Below, in pieces: positions 8,600 through 16,276 of a DNA stretch of 64,000 nt (positions within the stretch are counted from its first letter, which is position 1; each line of letters opens with the position of its first letter). This DNA is from Vogesella indigofera (lineage in GTDB: Bacteria > Pseudomonadota > Gammaproteobacteria > Burkholderiales > Chromobacteriaceae): positions 62,001 through 126,000 of the forward strand of contig NZ_RBID01000020.1 in the NCBI RefSeq assembly GCF_003633895.1, read 5' to 3'. The translations under genes and the position numbers were made by a program. The notes under the pieces were generated by a model that was not told where the DNA came from, did not search any database, and saw only the letters and a list, made by a program, of their open reading frames with translations.

Positions 8600-9973
8600 A
8601 TGGAAAATCTCTCGGCAATACTTTATCTGGTCGCGGCGGTACTGTTCATCCTGGCACTGAAGGGGCTGTCGTCGCCCACCACCGCCATCCAGGGCAACCG
8701 CTACGGCGTGATCGGCATGCTGCTCGCGGTGGCCACCACCTTCATGGTGATGGACAAGCCGGTGCTGGCGCTGATCATCGGTGCCATCGCCGCCGGCGGC
8801 GCCATCGGCGCCTGGAAGGCGAAGACGGTACAGATGACCGGCATGCCGGAACTGGTGGCGGCGATGCACTCGCTGGTGGGCCTCTCCGCGGTGCTGATCG
8901 CGGTGGCCGCCATCTTCCACAGCGGCGTCGAACACACCGCGGTGCAGAAGGTGGAGCTGTTCATCGGCGCCTTCATCGGTGCCATCACCTTCACCGCCTC
9001 GGTGATCGCCTACGGCAAACTGTCCGGTAAATTCGGCGCCAAGGCGATCAACTTCAGCGGCCAGCATCTGCTGAACCTGGTGCTGGCGCTGTCTATGGTC
9101 GGCTTCGGCGTGCTGTATTTCGTCAGCGACAGCCACGCCGCCTTCCTGGCAATGGTCGCCATCGCACTGGTGCTGGGCGTGACGCTGATCATCCCGATCG
9201 GCGGTGCCGACATGCCGGTGGTGGTGTCGATGCTGAACAGCTACTCCGGCTGGGCGGCGGCGGGTATCGGCTTCACGCTGAACAACCCGGTGCTGATCAT
9301 CGCCGGCGCCTGCGTCGGTGCGTCCGGTGCCATCCTGTCCTACATCATGTGCAAGGCGATGAACCGCTCCATCGTCAGCGTGCTGCTCGGCGGTTTCGGT
9401 GCCGAGACGGCCAGCGGCGGCAGCAGCGACGCCGGCGGGCCGAAGCACTACAAGTCCGGCTCCGCCGAAGATGCGGCCTTCCTGATGGGCAACGCCGACA
9501 GCGTGATCATCGTGCCGGGCTATGGCCTGGCGGTATCGCGCGCGCAGCATGCACTGCAGGAATTCGCCGAGCTGCTCTCCGAGAAAGGCGTCAACGTGCG
9601 CTACGCCATCCACCCGGTGGCCGGCCGCATGCCGGGGCACATGAACGTGCTGCTGGCGGAAGCGGAGGTACCGTACGAGCGGGTGCAGGAGATGGAGGAG
9701 ATCAACTCCGACTTCGCCAATACCGACGTGGTGCTGGTGATCGGCGCCAACGACGTGGTCAACCCGGCGGCGCAGAAGGACAAGGCCAGCCCGATCTACG
9801 GCATGCCGATCCTGGAAGCGCACAAGGCGCGCACCGTGATCGTGGTCAAGCGCTCGATGAACGCCGGCTACGCCGGTCTCGACAACGAGCTGTTCTACAT
9901 GGACAAGACCATGATGGTATTCGGCGACGCCAAGAAGGTGGTCGAGGATCTGGTGAAAGGCGGCGGCCACTAA
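8600..9973 (+). CDS. pntB: NAD(P)+ transhydrogenase subunit beta
   Basis: Carries the remaining transmembrane helices (about residues 1-260) that form the proton channel and the NADP(H)-binding domain III (~285-457). The latter shows VIIVPGYGLAVSRAQHALQE and YAIHPVAGRMPGHMNVLLAE, then VVLVIGANDVVNPAAQ and the C-terminal DNELFYMDKTMMVFGDAKK, all typical. 457 residues is full length. Third gene of pntAA-pntAB-pntB, with a terminator 33 bp after the stop. Confidence 0.97.
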   Translation: MENLSAILYLVAAVLFILALKGLSSPTTAIQGNRYGVIGMLLAVATTFMVMDKPVLALIIGAIAAGGAIGAWKAKTVQMTGMPELVAAMHSLVGLSAVLIAVAAIFHSGVEHTAVQKVELFIGAFIGAITFTASVIAYGKLSGKFGAKAINFSGQHLLNLVLALSMVGFGVLYFVSDSHAAFLAMVAIALVLGVTLIIPIGGADMPVVVSMLNSYSGWAAAGIGFTLNNPVLIIAGACVGASGAILSYIMCKAMNRSIVSVLLGGFGAETASGGSSDAGGPKHYKSGSAEDAAFLMGNADSVIIVPGYGLAVSRAQHALQEFAELLSEKGVNVRYAIHPVAGRMPGHMNVLLAEAEVPYERVQEMEEINSDFANTDVVLVIGANDVVNPAAQKDKASPIYGMPILEAHKARTVIVVKRSMNAGYAGLDNELFYMDKTMMVFGDAKKVVEDLVKGGGH

Positions 9974-10005
9974 GCCACCCGCTGCAGCCAAGGTTGGCCG
10001 CAAGC

Positions 10006-10042
10006 AAAACCCCCGTCGCGTGGCACGCAGCGGGGGTTTTTT
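10006..10042 (+). terminator. Terminator of the pnt operon
   Basis: AAAACCCCCG pairs with CGGGGGTTTT across a 15-nt loop and is followed by six Ts. A single TTGGCCGC motif lies just before it at 9994. Confidence 0.85.
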
Positions 10043-10073
10043 CATGGAGCTGGCGGTGTGGACAGCGCACGGG

Positions 10074-10619
10074 TCAGTGCAGCGCGACGCCGTACAGGAA
10101 CGGCCCGGCCGCCTCACCCGGCGGCGGTGCCGACAGCAGCCGCATCCCCAGCCGCGCGCACAGGCGGTGTGCCGCCTGCTGGCTGTCGGCCACCGGCACG
10201 CGGATGTCGCGCACCTGGTAGTGGCCAAAGGCCAGCACCAGCATGCGCTCCACCGCCTCGGTGAACAGCCCCTGCCCCTGCCAGTCGCTGTGACCCCAGA
10301 ACTGCAGCAGCCACGACTCGTCCGGCTGGTGTTGCAAGCGCAGCCAGCCGACCACCTCGTCGCCCAGCCACAGCAACGCCACCTTGCTGTCGCCGCGCTG
10401 CCAGTTGCGCTGCACCTCGTAGCAGTAGCGCTCCACCAGCGCCACGTCCAGCACCGGCTGCGACCACGGCAGATCGGCGGCAAAGCCCTGCAACTCGTGC
10501 TGCGAGGCGACGATGGCCTGGAACAGCGCCGCGCCGTCGCCCGCCTGCGGGGCCACCAACACCAGCCGCGGGGTTCGGATGCCATCCAACAGCGGGTCAG
10601 ACTGGGTAATCACTGCCAT
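10074..10619 (-). CDS. GNAT-family N-acetyltransferase (RimJ/RimL-like)
   Basis: 181 residues of the Acetyltransf_3 type, which acetylates N-termini of ribosomal proteins or small amines with acetyl-CoA. It opens with IRTPRLVLVAPQAGDGAALF and has WLGDEVVGWLRLQHQ (beta4) and HSDWQGQGLFTEAVERML, which holds the acetyl-CoA-binding Q/R-x-x-G-x-G/A loop in variant form. It ends with AHRLCARLGMRLL. It is 15 bp downstream of waaA on the same strand, so it may be transcribed with the LPS genes. The substrate is unknown. Confidence 0.85.
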   Translation of the reverse strand: MAVITQSDPLLDGIRTPRLVLVAPQAGDGAALFQAIVASQHELQGFAADLPWSQPVLDVALVERYCYEVQRNWQRGDSKVALLWLGDEVVGWLRLQHQPDESWLLQFWGHSDWQGQGLFTEAVERMLVLAFGHYQVRDIRVPVADSQQAAHRLCARLGMRLLSAPPPGEAAGPFLYGVALH

Positions 10620-10634
10620 GGCGGCCTCCCAGGT

Positions 10635-11888
10635 TTATTGATCAAGCTGGCTGGCCAGCAGCGCGACGATGCGCGCGCTGGCGCCACGATGCTGCGCGGT
10701 AAACGCCAGGCCGGCGTCGCGCATCGCCGCGCGCTGCGGCGCGTCGGCCAGCAGTTGCAACACCAGCGCCACCAGGGCGCCGGCGTCAGCCACCTGCCGC
10801 GCGGCACCGGCAGCCAGCGCCAACTGGCTGGCCTCGGCAAAATTATAGGTCGACGGCCCCAATAACACCGGCACGCCGATGCTGGCCGGCTCGATCAGGT
10901 TCTGCGCGCCGAAATCCAGCAGCGAGCCGCCGACAAAGGCGACATCGGCGGCGGCGTAATAGCCGAACAGCTCGCCCATGCTGTCGCCGAGCCACACCTG
11001 CGTTTCACGTGAAACCGGCAACTGGTCGCTGCGCCGCTGCACGGCAAAGCCCTGCTCCGCCGCCAGCGCGGCAACCGTGCCGAAGCGCTCCGGATGGCGC
11101 GGCACCAGCAGCAACAGCGCGTCGCCAACGTTGGCCGCACGCCACGCCGTCAGGATCAGCGCTTCCTCGCCGTCGCGGGTGCTGGCGCACAGCCACACCG
11201 GCCGCTGGCCGATGCGTTCGCGAAACTGCGCCCCCAGCGCCAGCTGCGCCGATGGCGGCGTGAAGTCGTACTTGGTATTGCCGCACACGCGGATATTGCC
11301 CGCCCCCAGCGTCCCCAGCCGTGCGGCGTCGGCCTCGCTCTGCGCGGCGATGGCGCGCAACTGGCGCAACGCCGGGCGGATCAGCGCACCGATACGGCGG
11401 TAGCCGCGCAGCGATTTTTCCGACAGCCGGGCATTGACCAGAAAGGCCGGTACGCCGGCCTGTGCGCAAGCGTGCAGCAGATTGGGCCAGATCTCGGTTT
11501 CCATCAGGATCAGGCAGCGCGGCCGCAGCGCGGCGACGAAACGGCGCATCACCCGCGCGTTGTCGTACGGCAGGTAGCGCACCTCGGCGTCGGGGTACAG
11601 CTGCTCGGCGGTGGCGCGCCCGGTCGGCGTCATCTGGGTGATGACGAAACGCGCCTGCGGATACCGTTCCCGCAAACGGGCCACCAGCGGCTGTGCCGCG
11701 CGCGTCTCGCCCACCGACACCGCGTGCAGCCAGATCACCTCGCCACCGGCCTGCGGCAGCAGGTCGCCGAAGCGCTCGTCCCAGTGTTCGAGATAGGCCG
11801 GCGCCTGGCGCGCGCGTTTTCGCAGGTAGCGCCTGAGCAGCGGCGTCGCCAGCGGCCACAGCAGGCTGTACAGCGCGCGAGCGATCAT
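10635..11888 (-). CDS. waaA: 3-deoxy-D-manno-octulosonic acid (Kdo) transferase
   Basis: Transfers Kdo from CMP-Kdo to lipid IVA at the cytoplasmic face of the inner membrane, the first step of LPS core assembly. 417 residues. The N-terminus MIARALYSLLWPLATPLLRR is a membrane anchor. The Kdo-transferase domain shows IWLHAVSVGETRAAQPLV and the C-terminal GT-B half has GGSLLDFGAQNLIEPASIGV with PVLLGPSTYNF. The start codon overlaps the waaC stop in an ATGA, showing coupling to waaC. A longer upstream frame to 12200 is a shadow of waaC and is rejected. Confidence 0.97.
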   Translation of the reverse strand: MIARALYSLLWPLATPLLRRYLRKRARQAPAYLEHWDERFGDLLPQAGGEVIWLHAVSVGETRAAQPLVARLRERYPQARFVITQMTPTGRATAEQLYPDAEVRYLPYDNARVMRRFVAALRPRCLILMETEIWPNLLHACAQAGVPAFLVNARLSEKSLRGYRRIGALIRPALRQLRAIAAQSEADAARLGTLGAGNIRVCGNTKYDFTPPSAQLALGAQFRERIGQRPVWLCASTRDGEEALILTAWRAANVGDALLLLVPRHPERFGTVAALAAEQGFAVQRRSDQLPVSRETQVWLGDSMGELFGYYAAADVAFVGGSLLDFGAQNLIEPASIGVPVLLGPSTYNFAEASQLALAAGAARQVADAGALVALVLQLLADAPQRAAMRDAGLAFTAQHRGASARIVALLASQLDQ

Positions 11889-12841
11889 GCGCCGCGTACC
11901 CGCGCCAGCAGCGCCAGCACCGCGTCCACCGTCGGGATTTCTCCGGCACGGCCGATGTTGGCCGCACGCGCGGTTTCCACCACCCCGGTCAGCGCCGGGT
12001 CGGTATCGGTATAGATCGCCACCAGCGGCACATCCAGCGCGTTGGCGAGATGAGTCAGCCCGGTATCGACGCCGATCACCGCCGCGGCGTGGCCCAGCAG
12101 TGCCGCCGCCTCGCGCAGGTTCATCTTCGGCGCCAGCACGGCGCCAGGGATGGCCGCGGCCAACCTTTGCGCACGCTGCTGCTCCGCCGCACTGCCCCAC
12201 GGAATGACGATGGCCAGATCCTGATTCTGCAGCGCCTGTGCCAGCTCAATCCAGTGCGCCTCCGGCCACAGCTTGCTGTCGCGGCTGGTGGCGTGCAGCA
12301 GCACCGCGTAGTCGCCGGCCGGCAACCACGCCAGTCGTTCACCGCAGCGGATGCCGAACACCGGCGCGCCCTCGGGCCGGTAACCGAAGGCGGCGCCGAA
12401 CAGCTGGCGGTTGCGTTCGATCGCCGACAGCTGGCGGCTGACCGCGTAGCGGCGCTCGTAAAAGCGGCTGGCCAGCGGCTCGCGGATGCTGGCGCGGTCG
12501 TAGCCGGCCAGCGGGCCGTTGGCCCAGCGACCGGGAATGGCACTCTTCAACAGCCCCTGCGCGTCCAGCACCAGCTCCCAGCGCGTGGCGGCCAACGTAT
12601 GCCGCAGCGCCGCGATCTCGCGCCAGGTGGCGGCCTTGAACAAGGCCTTGCGCCAGCGTCGCCAGGCAATGGGAATGGTGCGGCTCACCAGCGGATGCAG
12701 GCCGGGAATGTCGGCAAAGCCTTCTTCCGCCAGCCAGCTGACGCTCAGCTCCGGACGGTGACGTGCCAGATCGGTCAGCGCCGGCCAGGTGTGGATAAGG
12801 TCGCCCATCGACGATGTGCGCAGCAACAGGACGTTTTTCAT
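11885..12841 (-). CDS. waaC: LPS heptosyltransferase I
   Basis: Adds the first L-glycero-D-manno-heptose to Kdo2-lipid A (glycosyltransferase family 9). 318 residues. It starts with VLLLRTSSMGDLIHTWPALT, the signature of this family, and has HATSRDSKLWPEAHWIELA near residue 190 and VIGVDTGLTHLANALDVPLV near 270, the ADP-heptose-binding loop. The start at 12841 gives MKNVLLLR; a frame extended to 12877 adds residues not seen in the family. A perfect DnaA box (12790-12798) lies inside the 5' part of the gene, continuing the array found upstream. First gene of the leftward waaC-waaA-(GNAT) unit. Confidence 0.96.
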   Translation of the reverse strand: MKNVLLLRTSSMGDLIHTWPALTDLARHRPELSVSWLAEEGFADIPGLHPLVSRTIPIAWRRWRKALFKAATWREIAALRHTLAATRWELVLDAQGLLKSAIPGRWANGPLAGYDRASIREPLASRFYERRYAVSRQLSAIERNRQLFGAAFGYRPEGAPVFGIRCGERLAWLPAGDYAVLLHATSRDSKLWPEAHWIELAQALQNQDLAIVIPWGSAAEQQRAQRLAAAIPGAVLAPKMNLREAAALLGHAAAVIGVDTGLTHLANALDVPLVAIYTDTDPALTGVVETARAANIGRAGEIPTVDAVLALLARVRGA

Positions 12842-13335
12842 GCGCCGGATTTTACGGGCAGCCCTGTGGTTAACCAAGTAAAATCAGGGCTACCGCTTTG
12901 TGGATAACTGGCAGTGGATAAATATCGCCAAAACTGTCCACAAGCTGTCCTGTTGCTGGCAGGCCCTTCAAAGACCCAGCCCCCAACAGGGCAAACTGTT
13001 GAAAACATTGGTCAATAGCGGGTTATCCACAGAAAAGTGTCCACTACATCAGTATCTTCATATTTAAAATAGGCAAACAATGAAAAGATGAGGTGCAGAC
13101 CCAAACGGCTGGAAACACTGTTTGCGTCATTGCTGGCAAGAGATTGTGGATAAGCGGGCAGCACGGCAAGATGGCAAAATTGTCCACAACTGATGCACGC
13201 CATTCCAGCTGCGGCAACGACAAGCTAGGCGACATCTCAAGTCATTGAAAAAAAACGTCTTTAGCGTGTTATCCACAGACCGGCACTGCCTTCTACTATC
13301 CTTATCCTTTATATAACTAGAAAGTACTAGAAAGA
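12842..13335. other. AT-rich intergenic region with regularly spaced DnaA boxes
   Basis: A 494-bp region between divergent waaC and the family-2 glycosyltransferase. It holds four perfect 9-mers TTATCCACA (either strand) at 12899-12907(-), 13023-13031(+), 13145-13153(-) and 13269-13277(+), spaced 124, 122 and 124 bp. One- or two-mismatch sites lie at 12913-12921, 12934-12942 and 13180-13188. AT-rich blocks occur near 13065-13100, 13240-13262 and 13300-13330. DnaA binding is expected from the known consensus. Whether this is an origin, a DnaA-titration or reactivation site, or a DnaA-regulated promoter cannot be told from sequence. Confidence 0.75.
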
Positions 13336-14097
13336 ATGTCGCGCCAACTTAGCGTGGTTCTGATCACCAAAAATGCCGAAGCGTTGCTGGAAAAATGTCT
13401 GCAAAGCTGTGCCTTTGCCGACGAGATCGTGGTGGTGGATTCGGGTAGCACCGACAGGACATTGGCAATAGCCTCTGCCTATAAGGCAAAAGTTATCCAC
13501 CAAACGTGGTTGGGATTCGGTCCGCAGAAGCAATTCGCGGTACAGCAGGCCAGCCACGACTGGGTGCTGTGTCTGGATGCCGACGAGTGGTTGTCTGAAA
13601 AATTGCGCCATGAAATCAGTAACTTGCTGCACAATCCGGCGCTTGGCGCCTACCGTTTTGCACGCAGCAACAAGTTCATGGGCCGCTTCCTGAAGTTTGG
13701 CGAAGGCTATCCCGATTACAGCTTGCGGCTGTTCGATCGCCGCCAGGCACGCTGGTCCGACGACGTGGTGCACGAGTACGTGATCGCCGACGGTGACGTC
13801 GGCACCCTGCCCGGCGACCTGATGCACGAATCCGGCGAAGACATCGCGCTGTACCTCGGCAAACAGAACCGCTACACCAGCCTGCAGGCAGAAACGCTGT
13901 ATCAGCGCGGGAAAAAGGCGGGGATTGCCAAGCTGCTGCTCAGCCCGCTGCTGCGCTTCGTGAAGTTTTACCTGCTGCGGCAGGGTTTTCGCGACGGCCT
14001 GCCCGGACTTGTCCACATCAGCATTGGCTGCTTCAACAGTTATCTCAAATACGCGAAGCTGATCGAACTGCACCGGCTTCGCCCACAGGAAAAATGA
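13336..14097 (+). CDS. Glycosyltransferase family 2 (WaaE/LgtF-like, LPS core)
   Basis: Cytoplasmic GT-A fold transferase of 253 residues, like the beta-1,4-glucosyltransferases WaaE/LgtF that extend heptose I of the LPS core. Residues 4-100 carry LSVVLITKNAEALLEKCLQS, FADEIVVVDSGSTDRTLAIA and DWVLCLDADEWLSEKL, which includes the D-x-D metal motif. HEYVIADG and the basic C-terminal helices are also typical. ATG 13336 lies at the end of the DnaA-box region. The last 4 bp overlap the following epimerase (ATGA), so the two are coupled. The exact sugar and linkage are inferred. Confidence 0.85.
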   Translation: MSRQLSVVLITKNAEALLEKCLQSCAFADEIVVVDSGSTDRTLAIASAYKAKVIHQTWLGFGPQKQFAVQQASHDWVLCLDADEWLSEKLRHEISNLLHNPALGAYRFARSNKFMGRFLKFGEGYPDYSLRLFDRRQARWSDDVVHEYVIADGDVGTLPGDLMHESGEDIALYLGKQNRYTSLQAETLYQRGKKAGIAKLLLSPLLRFVKFYLLRQGFRDGLPGLVHISIGCFNSYLKYAKLIELHRLRPQEK

Positions 14098-15068
14098 CGA
14101 TGAAAGTACTGGTCACCGGCGCCGCCGGTTTCATTGGCCGCGCGGTATGTGAAAAACTGCTGGATCGCGGCGATGTGCAAGTGATTGCTGTGGATAACCT
14201 CAACGACTACTACGCGGTGGCGCTGAAACACGCGCGCCTGGCCACGCTGCAGGGCCGTGCCGGTTTTGTTTTCCACAAGCTGGACATCGCCGACTGGGCC
14301 GCCATCGACGCGCTGTTTGCCGCCGAGCGCCCGGACTACGTGATCCACCTCGCCGCCCAGGCCGGCGTGCGCTACAGCATCGACAACCCGCACGTGTACG
14401 CGCAGAGCAATCTGGTTGGCCACACCAATATGCTGGAAGCCTGCCGCCGCTACCCGGTGCAGCACCTGGTGTTCGCCAGCTCTTCCAGCGTCTACGGCAA
14501 GAACGCCAAGGTGCCGTTCAGCGAAGACGACCGCGTCGACGAGCCGGTCAGCTTCTACGCTGCCACCAAGAAGGCCAACGAGGTGATGGCGCACAGCTAC
14601 GCCCACCTGTACCAGCTGCCGATCACCGGCCTGCGCTTCTTCACCGTCTACGGCCCGTGGGGCCGCCCGGACATGGCGCCGTGGCTGTTTACCGAGGCCA
14701 TCCTCAACGGCGACCCGATCAAGGTGTTCAACCACGGCCAGATGCAGCGCGATTTCACCTACATCGACGACATCGTCGAGGGCGTGCTGCGGGTGATGGC
14801 GCATCCGGCCAGCGGCGACGTGCCGTTCGCGGTGTTCAACATCGGCAACCACAACCCGGTGCCACTGATGGACTTCATCCAGGCCACCGAAGCCGCCTGC
14901 GGCCGCGAGGCGGTCAAGCAGTACCTGCCGATGCAGGACGGCGACGTGCCGGTCACCTACGCCGACACCGCGCGGCTGCGCGCCGCGGTCGGTTTCTCGC
15001 CGGACACGCCGCTGCGCGACGGCATGCAGGCCTTTGTCGACTGGTATCGCGACTACCACCAGCGTTGA
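14094..15068 (+). CDS. NAD-dependent sugar epimerase (UDP-glucuronate 4-epimerase-like)
   Basis: Short-chain dehydrogenase/reductase of the extended type, 324 residues. The NAD-binding motif is VLVTGAAGFIGRAVCEKLLD (residues 4-24). The catalytic serine is in VFASSSSVYG near residue 124 and the Y-x-x-x-K is in SFYAATKKANE near 153. It also has RFFTVYGPWGRPDMA and FTYIDDIVEGVL. This set is closest to CapI/WbpP-like UDP-glucuronate 4-epimerases, which supply UDP-galacturonate for capsule or LPS. Starts are ATG 14094 or 14100; the first overlaps the upstream stop. A perfect DnaA box lies inside at 14189-14197. Confidence 0.9.
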   Translation: MTMKVLVTGAAGFIGRAVCEKLLDRGDVQVIAVDNLNDYYAVALKHARLATLQGRAGFVFHKLDIADWAAIDALFAAERPDYVIHLAAQAGVRYSIDNPHVYAQSNLVGHTNMLEACRRYPVQHLVFASSSSVYGKNAKVPFSEDDRVDEPVSFYAATKKANEVMAHSYAHLYQLPITGLRFFTVYGPWGRPDMAPWLFTEAILNGDPIKVFNHGQMQRDFTYIDDIVEGVLRVMAHPASGDVPFAVFNIGNHNPVPLMDFIQATEAACGREAVKQYLPMQDGDVPVTYADTARLRAAVGFSPDTPLRDGMQAFVDWYRDYHQR

Positions 15069-15411
15069 GTCTTATCCAGTCCAGTGTGGCGGCAACGGCG
15101 GCCTTGCGCCCCGTTGCTGGCCGGCGGCCGCGGCTTCACACACGTACCATCGTGGCTGCCGGGCCGTAAACCGGCCGCCAGCGCCCGCTGTCGTTGCCAA
15201 CACCTCGTGCTGACGGAAGCGCACGCCAGGCGCGTGGCGGGCCGCTGTGGCGCCGCGATACCGCCTTGCCGCGCCATCCTGCCGCCGCTGCCGGCGTGGC
15301 GGCCAACTTTATCCACAGTTGGCCGCGCCGTTTCCGCCGCCGTGATGCGGCAATTTTTCCGCCACGGTCTAAGCTGAACTGATGAATTTTCCAGCGCGGG
15401 AGGCGGCAATC
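15069..15411. other. Intergenic region with motif hairpin enclosing a DnaA box
   Basis: 343 bp, GC-rich. The only structure seen is the inverted GCGGCCAA pair at 15299-15325 with TTATCCACA in its loop. No open frame here has a ribosome site and a family match. Confidence 0.6.
15299..15325. repeat. Inverted GCGGCCAA pair with DnaA box in loop
   Basis: GCGGCCAACT and AGTTGGCCGC type arms flank a loop that is itself a perfect DnaA box (15309-15317). It is the only hairpin of this family in the window with that arrangement. Confidence 0.7.
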
Positions 15412-15648
15412 ATGGATACCGGGCATCACGAACTGACCGAGCTGTTTGCACAGCTCGGGCTGGACAACAGCACCAAGGCGATCAACCAGTTTGTACAGAG
15501 CCATCCGCTGCCGGAGCATGTGGTGCTGGCGGAGGCGCCGTTCTGGAGCGCGAGCCAGGCCGCGTTCCTGCGCCAGTCGCTGGCCTGCGACGCGGAATGG
15601 TCGGACGCGGTCGATACCCTGGCGACCCTGCTGCAGCAACGCGGTTGA
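15412..15648 (+). CDS. DUF2789 domain protein
   Basis: 78 residues. The sequence MDTGHHELTELFAQLGLDNS, the later HPLPEHVVLAEAPFWSASQA and the end DAEWSDAVDTLATLLQQRG match the small DUF2789 family of proteobacteria, which has no assigned function. The start is placed at 15412, after GGGAGGCGG, rather than the in-frame ATG at 15382, because the family begins MDT-HH. Small, acidic and cytoplasmic, with no operon partner. Confidence 0.85.
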   Translation: MDTGHHELTELFAQLGLDNSTKAINQFVQSHPLPEHVVLAEAPFWSASQAAFLRQSLACDAEWSDAVDTLATLLQQRG

Positions 15649-15793
15649 AGCGGTCATCCGGCGCAGAGGCTACTAGCATTGCGTCGGCGATAAATGACAG
15701 ACAGATAAACGGTTTGCCGATGGCTGCGGCCAACGTTTGGTGTCGCGGCGGCATGGTCTATGCTGGGTTATCACAGTCGTTGAGGAGCCCGTC

Positions 15794-16108
15794 ATGCTGA
15801 TCGCCCGCTGGAGTATCGAGGCCAAGTTTGGCCACAAACCGGAAGTCATCGCCGAGATGCAGCGCTGGCTGCGCGACATCGGCTCGCAGGCTGGCTGGAC
15901 GCCGCAGCGCGTGCGGCTGCTGAACGGCTCGATCGGCGCCAAGGAATCCACCATCCTGTCCGAAATCGAGATCGCCGATCTGGCCGAGCTGGACGCCGCC
16001 TGGCACAAGCTGGGCACCCTGCCCGAGCACGCGGCGTGGAGCAAGGCGCTGGAGCCGCACGTGGTGTCCGGCACCCAGCGCTGGGAAATCTTCCGCGTCA
16101 TCGGTTAA
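15794..16108 (+). CDS. Small uncharacterised protein (104 aa)
   Basis: No family recognised with confidence. It opens MLIARWSIEAKFGHKPEVIA and alternates short strands with amphipathic helices, ending RWEIFRVIG, in a pattern like dimeric alpha/beta-barrel (NIPSNAP or ABM-like) proteins. The start is placed at ATG 15794 after TTGAGGAG; the in-frame extension to 15737 lacks a ribosome site. It is monocistronic and followed by an inverted GCGGCCAA pair at 16182-16205. Confidence 0.75.
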   Translation: MLIARWSIEAKFGHKPEVIAEMQRWLRDIGSQAGWTPQRVRLLNGSIGAKESTILSEIEIADLAELDAAWHKLGTLPEHAAWSKALEPHVVSGTQRWEIFRVIG

Positions 16109-16181
16109 CCGCCGTCACCGCAGCCGCACCCGGGGATGACCGCGTGTCATCCCTTGGCTTTGCCGTGTCTGGCAGTACGGC

Positions 16182-16205
16182 CTTGCGGCCAAGGTTGGCC
16201 GCAAC
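16182..16205. repeat. Inverted pair of the GCGGCCAA motif
   Basis: CTTGCGGCCAAG followed by GTTGGCCGCAA. It is upstream of rlhA, with no T run. Confidence 0.75.
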
Positions 16206-16276
16206 ATCGATCCCACCCAAGTGTCTGATTCTGCTATCATTCCGCGCCTTGCCCCCACCCACCGCAGGAAGTATTC

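Noticed and set aside
8570-10585. 671-codon minus-strand frame opposite pntB
   Set aside because: His/Asp/Gly-rich shadow of pntB and the GNAT gene.
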